Assembly: GCA_017165825.1 (NCBI GenBank)
Contig: CM029370.1
Location: forward strand, 25,361,047-25,425,046
Source of the DNA: Hepsetus odoe
Lineage: Eukaryota; Chordata; Actinopteri; Characiformes; Hepsetidae
Direction of reading: 5' to 3'
Length of the DNA: 64,000 nt
Position 1 is the first letter of the stretch; each line of letters begins with the position of its first letter. The translations under genes were made by a program, and so were the position numbers. The notes under the pieces were generated by a model. It was not told the origin of the DNA. It saw nothing but the letters and a program-made list of their open reading frames with translations, and searched no databases. This document shows positions 22,657-33,315 of this stretch, piece by piece.

Positions 22657-22765
22657 GAACACATATTTCACAGAAACACGATCAACACGGATCTGAATCG
22701 AGAATGATGTCCTCCAAGAAATCAGATGTCACTGCTTAAAATCCTTTCTATCAGGGACTTGGAAG
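22657..22765. other. Module B of a local duplication upstream of slc35f1
   Basis: Counterpart of 21399-21505, about 70 percent alike by eye, and 350 bp upstream of the slc35f1 coding start. The longest identical run is 'atcctttctatcag'. Confidence 0.6.
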
Positions 22766-22952
22766 ACTGTGATTTCGTTAATTAGAGTAATTACCTGTCA
22801 ACCTCAGTTCCCTGTGAATTACAATAAAAATATTAATTGGTTTTCTGAAATCCAAGATTCACTCCCTCACTGTGGCCCTCTGGCGGCCGTTGGGCGTAAC
22901 TGCAGCTGAAGGCGCTGCTCAGAGCTGCCAGTGGAGCGCTGCTGCTCCCAGT

Positions 22953-22975
22953 ACACACACACACACACACACACA
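22953..22975. repeat. (CA)n microsatellite
   Basis: About 11 CA units lie in the slc35f1 leader or promoter. Confidence 0.95.
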
Positions 22976-23016
22976 TAGACCGGGCTCAGCCTGCGCTCCA
23001 CACCTCCGTCTCTCTT

Positions 23017-23020
<4 letters not shown>

Positions 23021-23052
<32 letters not shown>
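23021..23052. repeat. (CT)n microsatellite
   Basis: About 16 CT units lie 60 bp upstream of the slc35f1 coding start. CT tracts of this kind can act as GAGA-type promoter elements; that role is inference. Confidence 0.95.
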
Positions 23053-23055
<3 letters not shown>

Positions 23056-23111
23056 CTGGACGTGCTCCTGTTTTTCTCCGCATGATGGAAAGCTGAGGTT
23101 GGAGCTCTGAA

Positions 23112-23239
23112 ATGCCCTTCAGCGCAGACATGATTTCCGAGCAGCACAATCATGTCGTCAGGACCATGGAGACGGTTCCCTCAGACCCCGCCACAGCCTC
23201 CCCCCCGCTCCTGCACAGACTGAGGAGAGTCTTCACCAG
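23112..23239 (+). CDS. slc35f1: slc35f1 first coding exon
   Basis: The exon encodes the cytosolic N-terminus of SLC35F1, a multi-pass DMT-superfamily protein related to nucleotide-sugar transporters, with uncertain substrate and mainly neural expression. Two in-frame ATGs are possible: 23112 (MPFSADMISEQ...) and 23130 (MISEQHNHVVRTMETVPSDP...). The second fits better with family N-termini, which share NHVV-T-E and a basic R-R-V--R stretch just before the first membrane segment. The exon ends 'ttcaccag|gtaaga' in phase 2 within an Arg codon, matching the human boundary as I recall it. The position downstream of nus1 on the same strand matches vertebrate synteny. All membrane segments are encoded by later exons outside the window. 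Confidence 0.75.
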
Positions 23240-23604
23240 GTAAGAGCACCTGAGCTGCACTCCTCCTCTGCTGGAGCGGCTGATGGAGGCTGGACGGGCT
23301 GCTCGGTGCTGAAAGCCCACAGTTGCCTCCTCAGCTCCCTCCAACTTTTGTAATGCTGTGCACGTTTATGGGAACGACACTGATGCTCTGAGATGCAGCC
23401 TGGCTTTTACTCCCAGATTTCATTTTTTCCTCTCTGCAACTTCAGCCCTCAGGTCATTAAAAGGGTGTCAGGTGAGCTTTTCTAATGGTAGGAAATTCAG
23501 GTGTGAATTTCTTTCAAATTTCATTCATACTTGCTCTAATACATCAAAAAACAAGCTTTTTAAAACAAACCTCTCTCCAGAATGTGCTGTTGGTTCTGCA
23601 TTAC

Positions 23605-23785
23605 TAGTCCAGGGCTGCCCCTGAAAGCCTGCAGTCCAGCACAGTGTGGCATTTTTTATTTTTTATTTTTTTGGTGGTATTTCCACAGATCCACTAAACC
23701 TGGCCCTAAACAGGTGAGTTGAACCAGGTGTGTTTGATCCGGGAAAATGACTAAACTAAGGACCCAAGATGGGCATCACTGAACT
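23605..23785. mobile_element. Short MITE-like element, decayed
   Basis: The ends 'ccagggctgccc' and 'gggcatcactg' form a weak inverted repeat. Internal wording, 'tgagttgaaccaggtgtgtt' and 'gaaagcctgcagtccagcac', matches the short non-autonomous DNA elements frequent in fish. A T/AT tract at 23650-23672 interrupts it. A related scrap may lie at 63525-63600. Confidence 0.45.
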
Positions 23786-24522
23786 AGACATTAAGGCTTG
23801 TAATTGAAAGAGCTTAATTCCATTATAAACTGCTTTATAGCAGAAGTTAAAGTGTAGTATAGTGTAAGTACGTTATAATGTAGTATTTTTAAAACATGGT
23901 ACAGTGCAGTTAAATGTAATGGAAATGGAGATGAATTATAGTTTAACGTGGTAGTTCTGTTATATAGTGTAATAGTATTAATATGGCATAAATTGTAATA
24001 ATTAGAAGTTAATTGAACAACCTTGTAATTTTATTACAGTGTCATAATCTCACCTGTTAGATACAGTGCCTTCTTTAAATTTCTCCTGCCAATTCTGTGC
24101 AATGCAGAGTTCATGCTTTTTGCTAGGGTGACATGGGTTTCATTTCAGGTTTGATAAAACTGCAGTGATGGAGCACACTGGCTGAGTGGTCCTCCAGAGA
24201 AATACAGCGAGCTCCTCTTTTGTCTTGTCATGTATCGAGAGGCGCTGCTGGTGTCGGGGGATTTCTCAGAGAATGCCTATTTAAACACCCTGCATACAGG
24301 ACCTGTCGTGTGTTCTCTGTACAAAAAAGTCCTCTTAAGCCTTCGCTCAATCCTCCAGGAGCATCCCGGCCTGAAAGCCTTGCAGTTTGGCTTTGCTGAT
24401 ACCTGTGTGTGGAGTGTAATGAGGATGGCAGGCATGTCACCCGTGCTGAACAGCGTCAAAGCTCCTGATTAGAAAGTGTACAGCAGGGGAGAGAGTGTTC
24501 CTGCCTTTACTGAGATGAGATC
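23786..24522. other. Intron, no gene; TAGTATAG-rich low-complexity stretch
   Basis: From about 23850 to 23980 the sequence is rich in 'gtagtat/gtgtaa' words without a clean period. The rest is unremarkable. Short frames at 24228-24472 on both strands have no family features. Confidence 0.45.
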
Positions 24523-24688
24523 TATTGTGTGTGTGTGTGTGTTTGAGAGAGAGAGCCAGTGAGAGGGAGAGGATGCTTAGCAGTCTTAATATGTATGAGT
24601 GAAAGAAAAAGAGAGAATGAGACAGCATGACAGAGACAAAGAGAAACAGAGAGTCCTAGGTTGTACACTTCAATTGGAGTTGTGTGGA

Positions 24689-24733
<45 letters not shown>

Positions 24734-24745
24734 AGACAGAGGCTG
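24523..24745. repeat. TG and GA simple repeats
   Basis: A short TG run (24526-24544), GA-rich low-complexity DNA (24545-24650) and a perfect (TG)21 tract at 24690-24732 lie together. Confidence 0.9.
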
Positions 24746-27193
24746 ACAGCTGGTGGTCCTGAATCAGATTGGAGCTCATGCTTGCTCTCTTTGCCATCTG
24801 CTGGTTCTTTTTATCCCAGCCATTCGCCTTTATCTCCACAACAATGTCCGCAGAGTGGAATCCGTGCAGTCGGCTCGAGTTGCCCTCTGAGTTCTCCAGG
24901 GGGCTGCTGTGTTACAGAGTGCAGGGAGGAACCTGAATATAATCTAGAGTTGAGCGTGAGCTCTGTAGAAATCACAAAGTTGTTCAGAGTGGTCTGATGT
25001 GAAATGGTTCATGGTAAGGACTTCTAGGTCACTTACTACCCAGAATGAGCAATGAGTATACGCATGTCTGCTGAGGTAGTATATGTAATGTTTTTAATGA
25101 TAGTGGAAAATCTGATCAAATTCATTTTCTCTGGTTAAAAGTCTGGATGTACTTATTTGGCATTTTTGGGCTAAAAAAGCATTTCAGGCCAGAACAAATT
25201 CTCAGAACTGTAACTTGCATGTAGCTTGACCTCCAAAAAAGAGTGAGTTAGTAAACTGATCAGGAACTGCCTCTCTGTTGATGGCACATCCAACATCCTT
25301 GATTACGGCAGTTCTGCTCCAAACTGGGAAACGTGAGTGCACCAAACAGTACCAAGCTTCAAAGAATCCTGAATGTTCAAGAACCAGTTCCCACAGGAAA
25401 TTTCTTAAAGATATCATTTGCTCTGGATTCTGAAACATTCTGAAACAAATCTCTGGGAATAACAATTATGTAGTATATTGAGAGCCATTTACTGGAGGAG
25501 GTGTCACATGACCTCTGCTTCGGCTGTATACAACATAATCATTGGACAGAAAATGTTTAGTTAACTCCGCTGAAGCCAATACCTGCAAGAGTCGCTTGAT
25601 TCCTGTAATTTATTGTGAATGACTGTGTGTAAAATGCCTCCTTAGGAACACATAATGATGTAGCCATTATCATAAACTCGATTGGGAAGTAATATAGTAC
25701 AGCACATAGTAAACACCTCTTTAACGCGGACTGAAGGTACGCTCATTATTCCTGCTCACACCAGAGCATGTCAGTTTTCATTTGAACTATATCTTACATT
25801 TTTTTCTTTCTGACTTTAATCTAAAAAGAGCTTGACTGCTGTAGGCTGAATATATGGATAAATGTAAACACACAGTAAATTCAAACAGACTGTTCTTGCC
25901 ACTCAGGTTCCATAATTGGACTTCAGGGTGGATGGATTTGGAAATGGTTTACATACTATAGTAACTGACATTTTGTGCACATGAAGGCCTTATTTAGTGT
26001 TTTTTCAGGGCATAGGCCCTTTCAATCATATTAGTATGTTTGTATTTATTGATAGTCAGTGTTTTTGTGCAATAATATGCATGCAAAATATAATATCATC
26101 AAATATAATAGCCTCAAAAAAACATCATGCATAACTATACATAACAGTCATATCATAGGTTGCATACTCTCACAGTTGTGTGTTCCTATCAAGACATTTA
26201 AAGAAAAATTGCAGAAAAAGGTTCAAATGGTGCCTTTGGCTTCACTTTGTACCCTGGGATGCTCTGAGGGTTGGGGATCTGTGACAGGTGGTGTCAGAAG
26301 CTTCTCTACTTAGATGATCTGGCGTGGAATGACGGGTATATAAAGCTTCAGACAGACTGTGCGATTTTGCAGACGGTAATGAGTGTCTGCAGGGTTAGTG
26401 AAAGTCTGAGCAAAAAGGTCTCGTCCTCTAAATCCATTACTTTCAGTGTAGTCTCTTCCATGGCTGCCTCCTGGGTAAAATAGGGCTGATGGGAACAAGG
26501 CAATTATGGCATACAGTAGAAAATGGAGGTGCTGTTTCATTCAATGGTGCTCTTTTGTTTCAATTACAGACTTGGCTGAGTTTTTCTGCACTGCTCATAA
26601 TAAGACGTATGGCTGCTCTATTGTGCAATGATGGAACAGAACAATCTCTGTAATTGTGGCAGTGTGGGTAGTAATCAATAAAACTCCAGTAAGGGACTGC
26701 ATTCTTTTCCAGCGACGCACAGATAAATGAGAGAGATTCATTTTGGGAAAGCATCCATTGTGTTTTGAAATGCTCTTTTCATATCTGCATGTTCTATAGA
26801 AATGTTTTTGTTCCCCTTGTGCTCTCAGTGCTTTTAACATGTTGATTATAATTCTGCTGAGGGAAAGGTTTTAGGTAGTTCTGATACTTTTTTGTTGGTG
26901 AGTTTATGTGAAGCGATGGAAAAAAAGGCCTTAGACACCATCTGTAATGTAGAAAATCAGTTGCATGCCAAAAGAGATTAAAGGACCTGCATCCTACGTT
27001 TGATGTTTATGTGGTTTATGAGCATTATGTAATGTTTTCTAACCTCTTGATGCTTTTTGTTTTATGAATTTGTTCTTGCTTGAGGCACACTTCAGTATCA
27101 TTTTACAAAACAGATTTTACAAGTACAGTACCTAAAAGCAGAACCCAATTCTGAAACAGAGATGATACTTGATACTGGTACCATATACTAAAA
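24746..27193. other. Intron, no gene or repeat recognised
   Basis: No exon, RNA gene or known transposon was recognised in this long unique stretch. The last 30 bp before 27194 already contain words related to the minisatellite. Confidence 0.45.
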
Positions 27194-28165
27194 AATCAGT
27201 GATTAGTACTGACACAATGCTGAAACTAAATCAGTGCTCAGTACTGACCCAATGCTGAAACTAAATCAGTGCTCAGTATTGACCCAATACTGAAACTAAA
27301 TCAGTGCTCAGTACTGACCCAATACTGAAACTAAATCAGTGCTCAGTACTGACCCAATGCTGAAACTAAATCAGTGCTCAGTACTGACCCAATACTGAAA
27401 CTAAATCAGTAATCAATACCAACCTAATGCTGAAACTAAATCAGTAATCAATACCAACCTAATGCTGAAACTAAATCAGTACTCAGTACTCAGTACTAAC
27501 CCAATGCTGAAACTAAATCAGTAATCAATACTAACCCAATGCTGAAACTAAATCAGTACTCAGTACTAACCCAATGCTGAAACTAAACTAAATCAGTAAT
27601 CAATACCAACCCAATGCTGAAACTAAATCAGTACTCAGTACTAACCCAATACTGAAACTAAATCAGTACTCAGTACTAACCCAATGCTGAAGCTAAATCC
27701 GTACTCAATACTGACCCAATGCTGAAACTAAACTAAATCAGTAATCAATACCAACCCAATACTGAAACTAAATCAGTAATCAATACCAACCCAATGCTGA
27801 AGCTAAATCAGTACTCAGTACTGACCCAATGCAGAAACTAAATGAGTACTCAGTACTGACACAATGCTGACACAAACTCAGTTGTCAGTACTGACACAAT
27901 ACTGAAACTAAATCAGTGCTCAGTACTAACCCAATACTGACACTAAATCAGTACTCAGTACTGACCCAATACTGACACTAATTCAGTACTCAGTACTGAC
28001 CCAATGCTGAAACTTAATCAGTGCTCAGTACTGACCCAATACTGAAACTTATTCAGTGCTCAGAACTGACCCAATACTGACACTAAATCAGTACTCAGTA
28101 CTGACCCAATGCTGAAACTTAATCAGTGCTCAGTACTAACCCAATGCTGAAACTTAATCAGTACA
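27194..28165. repeat. 35-bp minisatellite, 27 full units
   Basis: The unit begins 'aatcagtgctcagtactgac' and continues 'ccaatgctgaaacta'. Counting by hand gives 27 full units (27194-28155) plus a partial one. Twenty-four units are exactly 35 bp, one is 42 bp (an internal 7-bp duplication) and two are 40 bp (an extra 'aacta'), and these lengths sum exactly to the 962 bp observed. Three unit types occur: a 'gctcagtactgac' type at both flanks, and 'aatcaatacc' and 'actcagtactaac' types interleaved in the middle. Many units contain the perfect 10-bp dyad TCAGTACTGA. It has no coding sense, since 35 is not divisible by three, and no CRISPR-like spacers. Confidence 0.97.
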
Positions 28166-29042
28166 GGTAGTCAATACAGTTTGTGTACTTAATTTGCTAT
28201 AAACTAGCTAGATTTGGAGCATTTGTTCCTGACTGCCTGGTAAAAAGTAATTTTATTGCCAGAAGAATGCAACTCTTTTGCCTGGCAACCTGGTACATAA
28301 TGGGTGGAATGCATTTGCTTGCGCAGGGGGGAAAACAGAGTGAGTCCATTGTTCTGGTCTGTGCTGGCCATTCACATCAGCTGTCTGGGCTTCATGGAGA
28401 CTCTCAGTGTTGTCTCATTTCCTGTTGCAGCATGACCATGCAGTGAACAGCTGAAGAGTGTGGAGATACAGAGGGGAACGTGGCATCTGTCCCTTTAAAT
28501 CTAAAACCTATAGAACGCGCCTGGAAGGAAAATCCTTTTTTTCCATCTCTTTGTTCATTCCTGACAAAGCCTGAGATGTTGCAAATTGTTTCTCTATTGT
28601 CACATTTAGACCCACACTACCTGCCATTTTGCCGTCTGGCAAAATCTTGCTTTCTTTCTTTTTCTTTTTTTTTTTGGTCTTTGATTTTCACAGTTCATTC
28701 TCAGTTAAGAAAGAAAAAAAAAACACATGAAGTGGCTATGCGCTACTTTGGATATTTTAATCTTTAACACTCTTTACTAAAGTATCTTTCTTGATATTAA
28801 AAGCAGGTTTGCCTGACTAGTGATTTAACAATTTTCTTTCCCAAGTACTCTTTACTCATTTTCAGGAGGTTTAAACCTGAAAGGTTTGATTGCGGATGAC
28901 TGCTGAGATCTCACCAAGGGAATAAAATAAGTGGGCGTTATTTCCATAATAGTAGTTCAGTCAGTTGTTATTTTATTGCAGTCTGGGACTGAAAACTAGC
29001 TTGAATTAAAAATAGGTTATTAACATCTCAATGCACTACATT
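28166..29042. other. Intron, no gene seen
   Basis: Contains pyrimidine runs at 28655-28675 and an A run near 28712. A short frame with 'KPIERAWKE' at 28500 recalls a Tc1 motif but stands alone. Confidence 0.45.
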
Positions 29043-29145
29043 GTTTCATCCATCCGTCCATCCATCGTCTGTCCTCCCATCAATCCATCAATCCTTCCAT
29101 TTTCTCAGCCATTGATAATCAAACCCAGAACCCTCTGCACTACAT
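29043..29145. repeat. CCAT-rich repeat tail
   Basis: The stretch 'tccatccgtccatccatcgt' with 'ccatcaatccatcaatcc' resembles the reverse-complement ATGGATGG tails of the LINE/SINE repeats here. The attached body is too decayed to identify. Confidence 0.5.
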
Positions 29146-30749
29146 TGTTAAAGATAATGTGCTGAATGTGGCTAGAATGATAGAATGTCTGAAGTATCAT
29201 GATAGCAACTTTTTAATCCAGTACAGCTTTTTAAAAGACCTTTAAAGCAATGATTTTAGCACTTTCAGCAGACTACACTGGCTGTGGTTGCTGTAAATCA
29301 ATGAGTAGCAAAAAAACAAAAGCAAAACGCTCAAGGTCCCCCTGAGAGCTTCGACATCGATGAGCTTGATGAACGAAACCGCTGGAAAGTGTGTTCACTC
29401 ATTAGAAATCATGCTGTTTTGTACAGATTGATGCCAAAGTGATGTTCTAATATTATTAAAGCACTCTACACTGTTTTTTTTATTGAGAAAGCTCTTTAGG
29501 GTTTCATTCACAATCTCTCACAGCTCTGATTAAAACCTGGGTGCTCAATCAGTGTATCTTACAGGGTTCTGTTTACAGAACTCACACTCTTTTAGATTCT
29601 GTTAACTTGCAAAACTGGCATGTTTTGGCACCTCCAAGCTGAAATGCAGAGATAGATCAGAAGTCTACTGAGAACAAAAGGCTGGCGCAATTCATTAATT
29701 GCTTAGACTGATTGGCTGATGTAAGCAAGAATCGGTAGCAGGCCCAAGCACAATGGTGACTAAATCCTTGATACCTGTCTCTGCACACCGAAATGGATGT
29801 TCTAGAAGCTTTCTCCACAGTGTGACTGGTTGTTTAATCGTTGGCACTAATTAGAAATTCAATCTGGTCGGAAGGACTCGCACTGTTTGACTCAGCAGGG
29901 GCCAAGCTACAATTAAGTTGGCACATAGTCTGCATTGTGAACATCCCAAGTCCTTAACGAGCCTCACAGTTTTGTTTGTGGCTTAATGCGCATTTGTCTT
30001 GACAAGCTTCATAGAACATTTATAAGCAATTTAATCCGACTGCATTAATCGGCTTTATTTAAACGGGATGCTTATTTTTTCCTCAATGTGCCAGAATGCT
30101 ATCCCTCCTGACTGTTTCTACAATGCCGCAAGCTACTGCAGCAGCTGATGAGTTAGGTTGAAAAGAGAGGCATAAAGTAAGTGCAATTTTAGGGCTGTGA
30201 AATGCAGAGCTGACTGTTAGATACCACCGGATCGTGGGTGAGTGTCAGTGGACAACTGTCCACCATTGTTTGCGTGGTGTGCCATGTTCTGTTGGCTCTA
30301 GTAGGTTGCTTTAGCTGACTAAGCATGTTGAATCAGTGGGCTGTGAGTTTTTGTTCCTACTACCCTGGGTACTTTGGATGCTGCTAGGCACTTTTGTTGT
30401 GTTGTGTTTTTTCATTTCTTAGTCCATTTGATATATACTGCTATATAATGCTAAAATCGCCAACATTTTCAGATTCTTCCTATCCCTAGTCACCTGCATT
30501 TTGCAAAGTCATGTCCTATATCGCGTATCAGTATTTAACATCTAGTCATTCCTACATAGCAAAAAGCAATGGGTCTTTCAGTGTGAGAAATCATTGTTTG
30601 ATAGAAAATTTGTATTCTGTTTTTAAAATTTACTCAAGAACCCATTTGTTGGAAATGGAAATGACCCTTGCTTGTTTGCTGATTGTTGCACCATGCAGGT
30701 TTGTTTTGCTCATCAAGCCAAATAATCTGTGATTGATTTTAGTGGAAAC
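29146..30749. other. Intron; possible conserved block at 29830-30190
   Basis: No gene. The part at about 29830-30190 is free of recognisable repeats and of simple sequence. It carries several TAAT and ATTA cores ('cactaattagaaattcaat', 'tgcattaatcggctttattt') of the kind found in developmental enhancers. Conservation cannot be tested here. Confidence 0.4.
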
Positions 30750-30972
30750 CAAATGCTTCATGGAAAGAAGGTTCTGAGTTCAATTCTCAGCTGGGGAACC
30801 CTGGGCTTGGATATTTAGATGTTCTCTCAGTGTCCATGAAAGTTTGTCGGTTTGTCTTCCCCTTGATGGAGTAGTTATCTGTCCAGGTTTTTCTCAGCCT
30901 TTTGTCCTTTGAGTGCTTGGAAAGGCTCCAGCACTTCCCTACTCAGGAAAAGTGATTTAGATAATAAATGGA
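30750..30972 (+). repeat. Dispersed fish repeat, tRNA-headed, decayed
   Basis: The head 'ggttctgagttcaattctca' is followed by a tail with 'ctgtccaggtttttctcagc', 'ggaaaggctccagca' and 'ataaatggatg'. It is the same class as 8627-8928. Confidence 0.65.
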
Positions 30973-31189
30973 TGTTTTTTTTTTCTACATGGGTAATTTA
31001 GGAGAGCCTGCTTTAGCATGGTTTTACACACCTTCTACTGCAAGAGGTTTCATGTTGTGTATTATTATCACAGCAATGATGTTTAACAGAAAATATGTTC
31101 TGGACTTTTCTCCTGGTTATGTACTGCTGTTTTATCTACTGTTTTATTCATTGACATTAACTAGCTAACTGCTGCCCATGGTGAACATA

Positions 31190-31511
31190 TGTAACGGTGG
31201 CGGGGTGCAGGGAGGACGCCAATGCAGAGCCAGGGGTTCGGAACATTGCTTTATTAACTATATTTACAAAAACAAAACCAGGGACTGCAGTCCTAACTAA
31301 AATCAAGGAACTGCAGCCTAAACGAAGTTACCAGATACCAAAACCACCATTGAACGTAGGCTAAGCCTAACGAATGAGCCACGCTCTGTTCTGACTCATC
31401 AGGGCTTAAATAGTCAGCCCCAATGAGGCACACCTGTGCCTTCATAAGCTCAGGTGTGCTCAGTCAGAACAGAGTGCCCTCTATCGTGCCCAAAACACCT
31501 CATCCGTGACA
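31190..31511 (-). mobile_element. Solo LTR (322 bp) with 5-bp target duplication
   Basis: The block begins TGTAACGGTGGCGG and ends ATCCGTGACA, so it has TG...CA ends. It is flanked on both sides by ACATA (31185-31189 and 31512-31516), a perfect 5-bp target duplication. On the minus strand it has a TATA-like 'ctatttaagcc' and, further on, the poly(A) signal 'aataaagc', in the order expected of U3, R and U5. No internal retroelement genes flank it, so the internal part was lost by LTR recombination. Whether the parent was a gypsy-type element or an endogenous retrovirus cannot be decided. Confidence 0.85.
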
Positions 31512-31664
31512 ACATATTAGTCAACAAGGCTGAGCAACCCACACTGTAGGAAGTGTTCTGGGCAAAATGGCTCCTGTTACTGTTGTACCCTGAAAGAATA
31601 AATTAATGTTTCATAGAGGGAATTATATGATGGTTACAACCATAGTTTTTCACTGTACTGATGC

Positions 31665-31865
31665 AATGGGCAGCAATGGCCCTCAAGTTGCCCTTGAGCG
31701 AGGTACTGTCCATGTCGCTGCTGCCTGGGCGCTTTTAATAGCTGCCCCTTGCTGCACAGTGTGTGATTGTGTGCATGGGTAAAATGCAGAGGTCTAATTA
31801 CGTCCTGTCTCACTGTGTGCTGTGCTGTGTTTTACAATGACAAGAATAGTCACTTTCACTTTCAG
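31665..31865 (+). repeat. tRNA-derived SINE, family 1, internally deleted
   Basis: A shortened head 'gggcagcaatggcc' jumps to 'cccttgagcgaggtactgtc', then 'gggtaaaatgcagaggtcta' and 'acaatgacaagaatagtcac'. The B-box part is lost. Confidence 0.85.
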
Positions 31866-32913
31866 TGCAGCCTAATGCCTTGGAAAGGGATGGTGGTACC
31901 CACAAGCAATCATAAAGCTTTTATGCATTTAAAACTAGAGCACCAGTGTCACAACACTGCAAAATGGATTAATCATTGAATTAAAAAATAGCTTAGCGGT
32001 TTCCTGACAGCTGATAAGAGAAGAATGTTTTATTTACTTTGTCAGCCTTCAGTTACTTTGATCTCTTGCTTTGTTGGTCAGTTTTCCTTGCCTCTAGCAG
32101 AAGCTTATAGTGGGAGCTTTCTTTCACTGGAGCTTCAGAGTATGGGCACCACTTGTTGAGTTAACAGGAGGTCAGCCGGTGCCTGAAATCGCATCAGTGC
32201 AACAAACCCTGCAGCTCGCTCTGATCCCTTTGATTATTGGGCTCTTGTAATATGCAGCAGCTAAGGGAGCAGTCTTTCAAGTAAACAAGCAAATAATACA
32301 TAACCCATGGAGATATGTTCTCCAGAGTCAAATATCATCACTCAACTGACGCTGGATTTCTTTCAGTAGGAAATGATTAATCAAGGTGAAGCCGAAAGTG
32401 ACACACCAATACATCAGTTTGCTGGTGAATGAAGGACACCCAGGATTCAATTTGTCTCTGCATATGCCAAGCACGGCCGTTTCTACTTTGATATGAGTGA
32501 TGGCAGACCTCAAAGAGAAATCATGTATTTCATTACAGTTTCTTCCAGTATTTTTTCTCAACTGGTGTATATCACAAAACACACAATAATACCTAAAAAA
32601 GGAAAATTTTGATGTGTGTTCCAAGAGTCGCTGGCTGTCATCCCTGGATTATCACGAGGCTTGAATAAAAAAAGAGGCGCTGTTGCTATAAAAGTCCCAC
32701 CTTGTCTGAAGCGTCTGGAACCCCACTGACAGCCAGCTTTTATCATCCGCAACCCACTCAACAAAAAAGACTGGCAAAGTTAATCGTGCAACACTTCAGT
32801 CTAAAATGCAATGCTTGCCTTAAGCTATACTGGAGCTGGATTATTTTTTCTGTAAATGAGAATATTAGCAAAAAGATCTATGAGAGTAAACCGGTATGAG
32901 CTTTCACTGTGGA
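31866..32913. other. Intron, no gene seen
   Basis: No feature is recognised. Frames at 32328-32764 on the minus strand show no family motifs. Confidence 0.45.
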
Positions 32914-33315
32914 GTGATTTCAATCCAGTATGAATCTGCAGTGTGTGCAGTTTTTACCACCTGACACTAAGAACTGTGCAGTGATTTTTTTTCTAGCATG
33001 AATCTGCAGAGTGTGTAGATTTCACAATCTGACAGTAATCATTTTTTGGGTGATTTTAATCTGGTATGAATTGGCACCGCGTCTTGGTTACACAGCCTGA
33101 CAGTAATAAATGTGGAATGATTTAAATTCAGCACGATACTGCATTTTGTGCAGGTCTGACAGGCTGAAAGGAATAATTTTCAATTCATTTTAATGTGCTA
33201 TGAATCTGCAGTGAGTCTCCTTTTTACAGAGTGACATAAAAAATCTGGAGTGACTTAAATCCAGTAGGAATCTTCAGTGTAGTTTTTACAGTCTTACAGT
33301 AACAGGTTGTGAAGG
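32914..33315. repeat. Decayed 67-bp tandem array, six units
   Basis: Six successive units start at 32914, 32981, 33050, 33117, 33184 and 33250, with spacings of 67, 69, 67, 67 and 66 bp. Each starts with a 'gtgatttnaatccagtatga'-like segment, continues with 'atctgcagtgtgt', and has 'ctgacagtaa' near the end. The units differ at perhaps a third of positions, so the array is old. No unit is open in any consistent frame. Confidence 0.85.

Larger units (their letters stand above)
22860..23111 (+). promoter_or_regulatory. slc35f1: slc35f1 5' leader / proximal promoter
   Basis: The block before the coding start is GC-richer than its surroundings, with CpG-containing stretches such as 'ctggcggccgttgggcgtaa'. 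It holds a CA microsatellite (22953-22975) and a CT tract (23021-23052), either of which may be transcribed. No clear TATA box is seen. A short upstream frame, ATG at 23082, reads MMES and stops at 23096, just before the coding start. The transcription start is not resolvable from the sequence. Confidence 0.5.

Noticed and set aside
24230..24472. Frame near slc35f1 exon 1 considered as a second exon
   Set aside because: The peptide lacks the hydrophobic segments expected of slc35f1 exon 2 and has no fitting splice sites in phase.
27194..28165. Regular repeat that could look like a CRISPR array
   Set aside because: Units are contiguous 35-mers with no unique spacers, in a vertebrate genome. 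It is a minisatellite.
28480..28560. Frame with KPIERAWKEN, like the NPIE motif of Tc1 transposases
   Set aside because: The motif stands alone; neither the upstream catalytic region nor inverted ends are present nearby, so chance is as likely.
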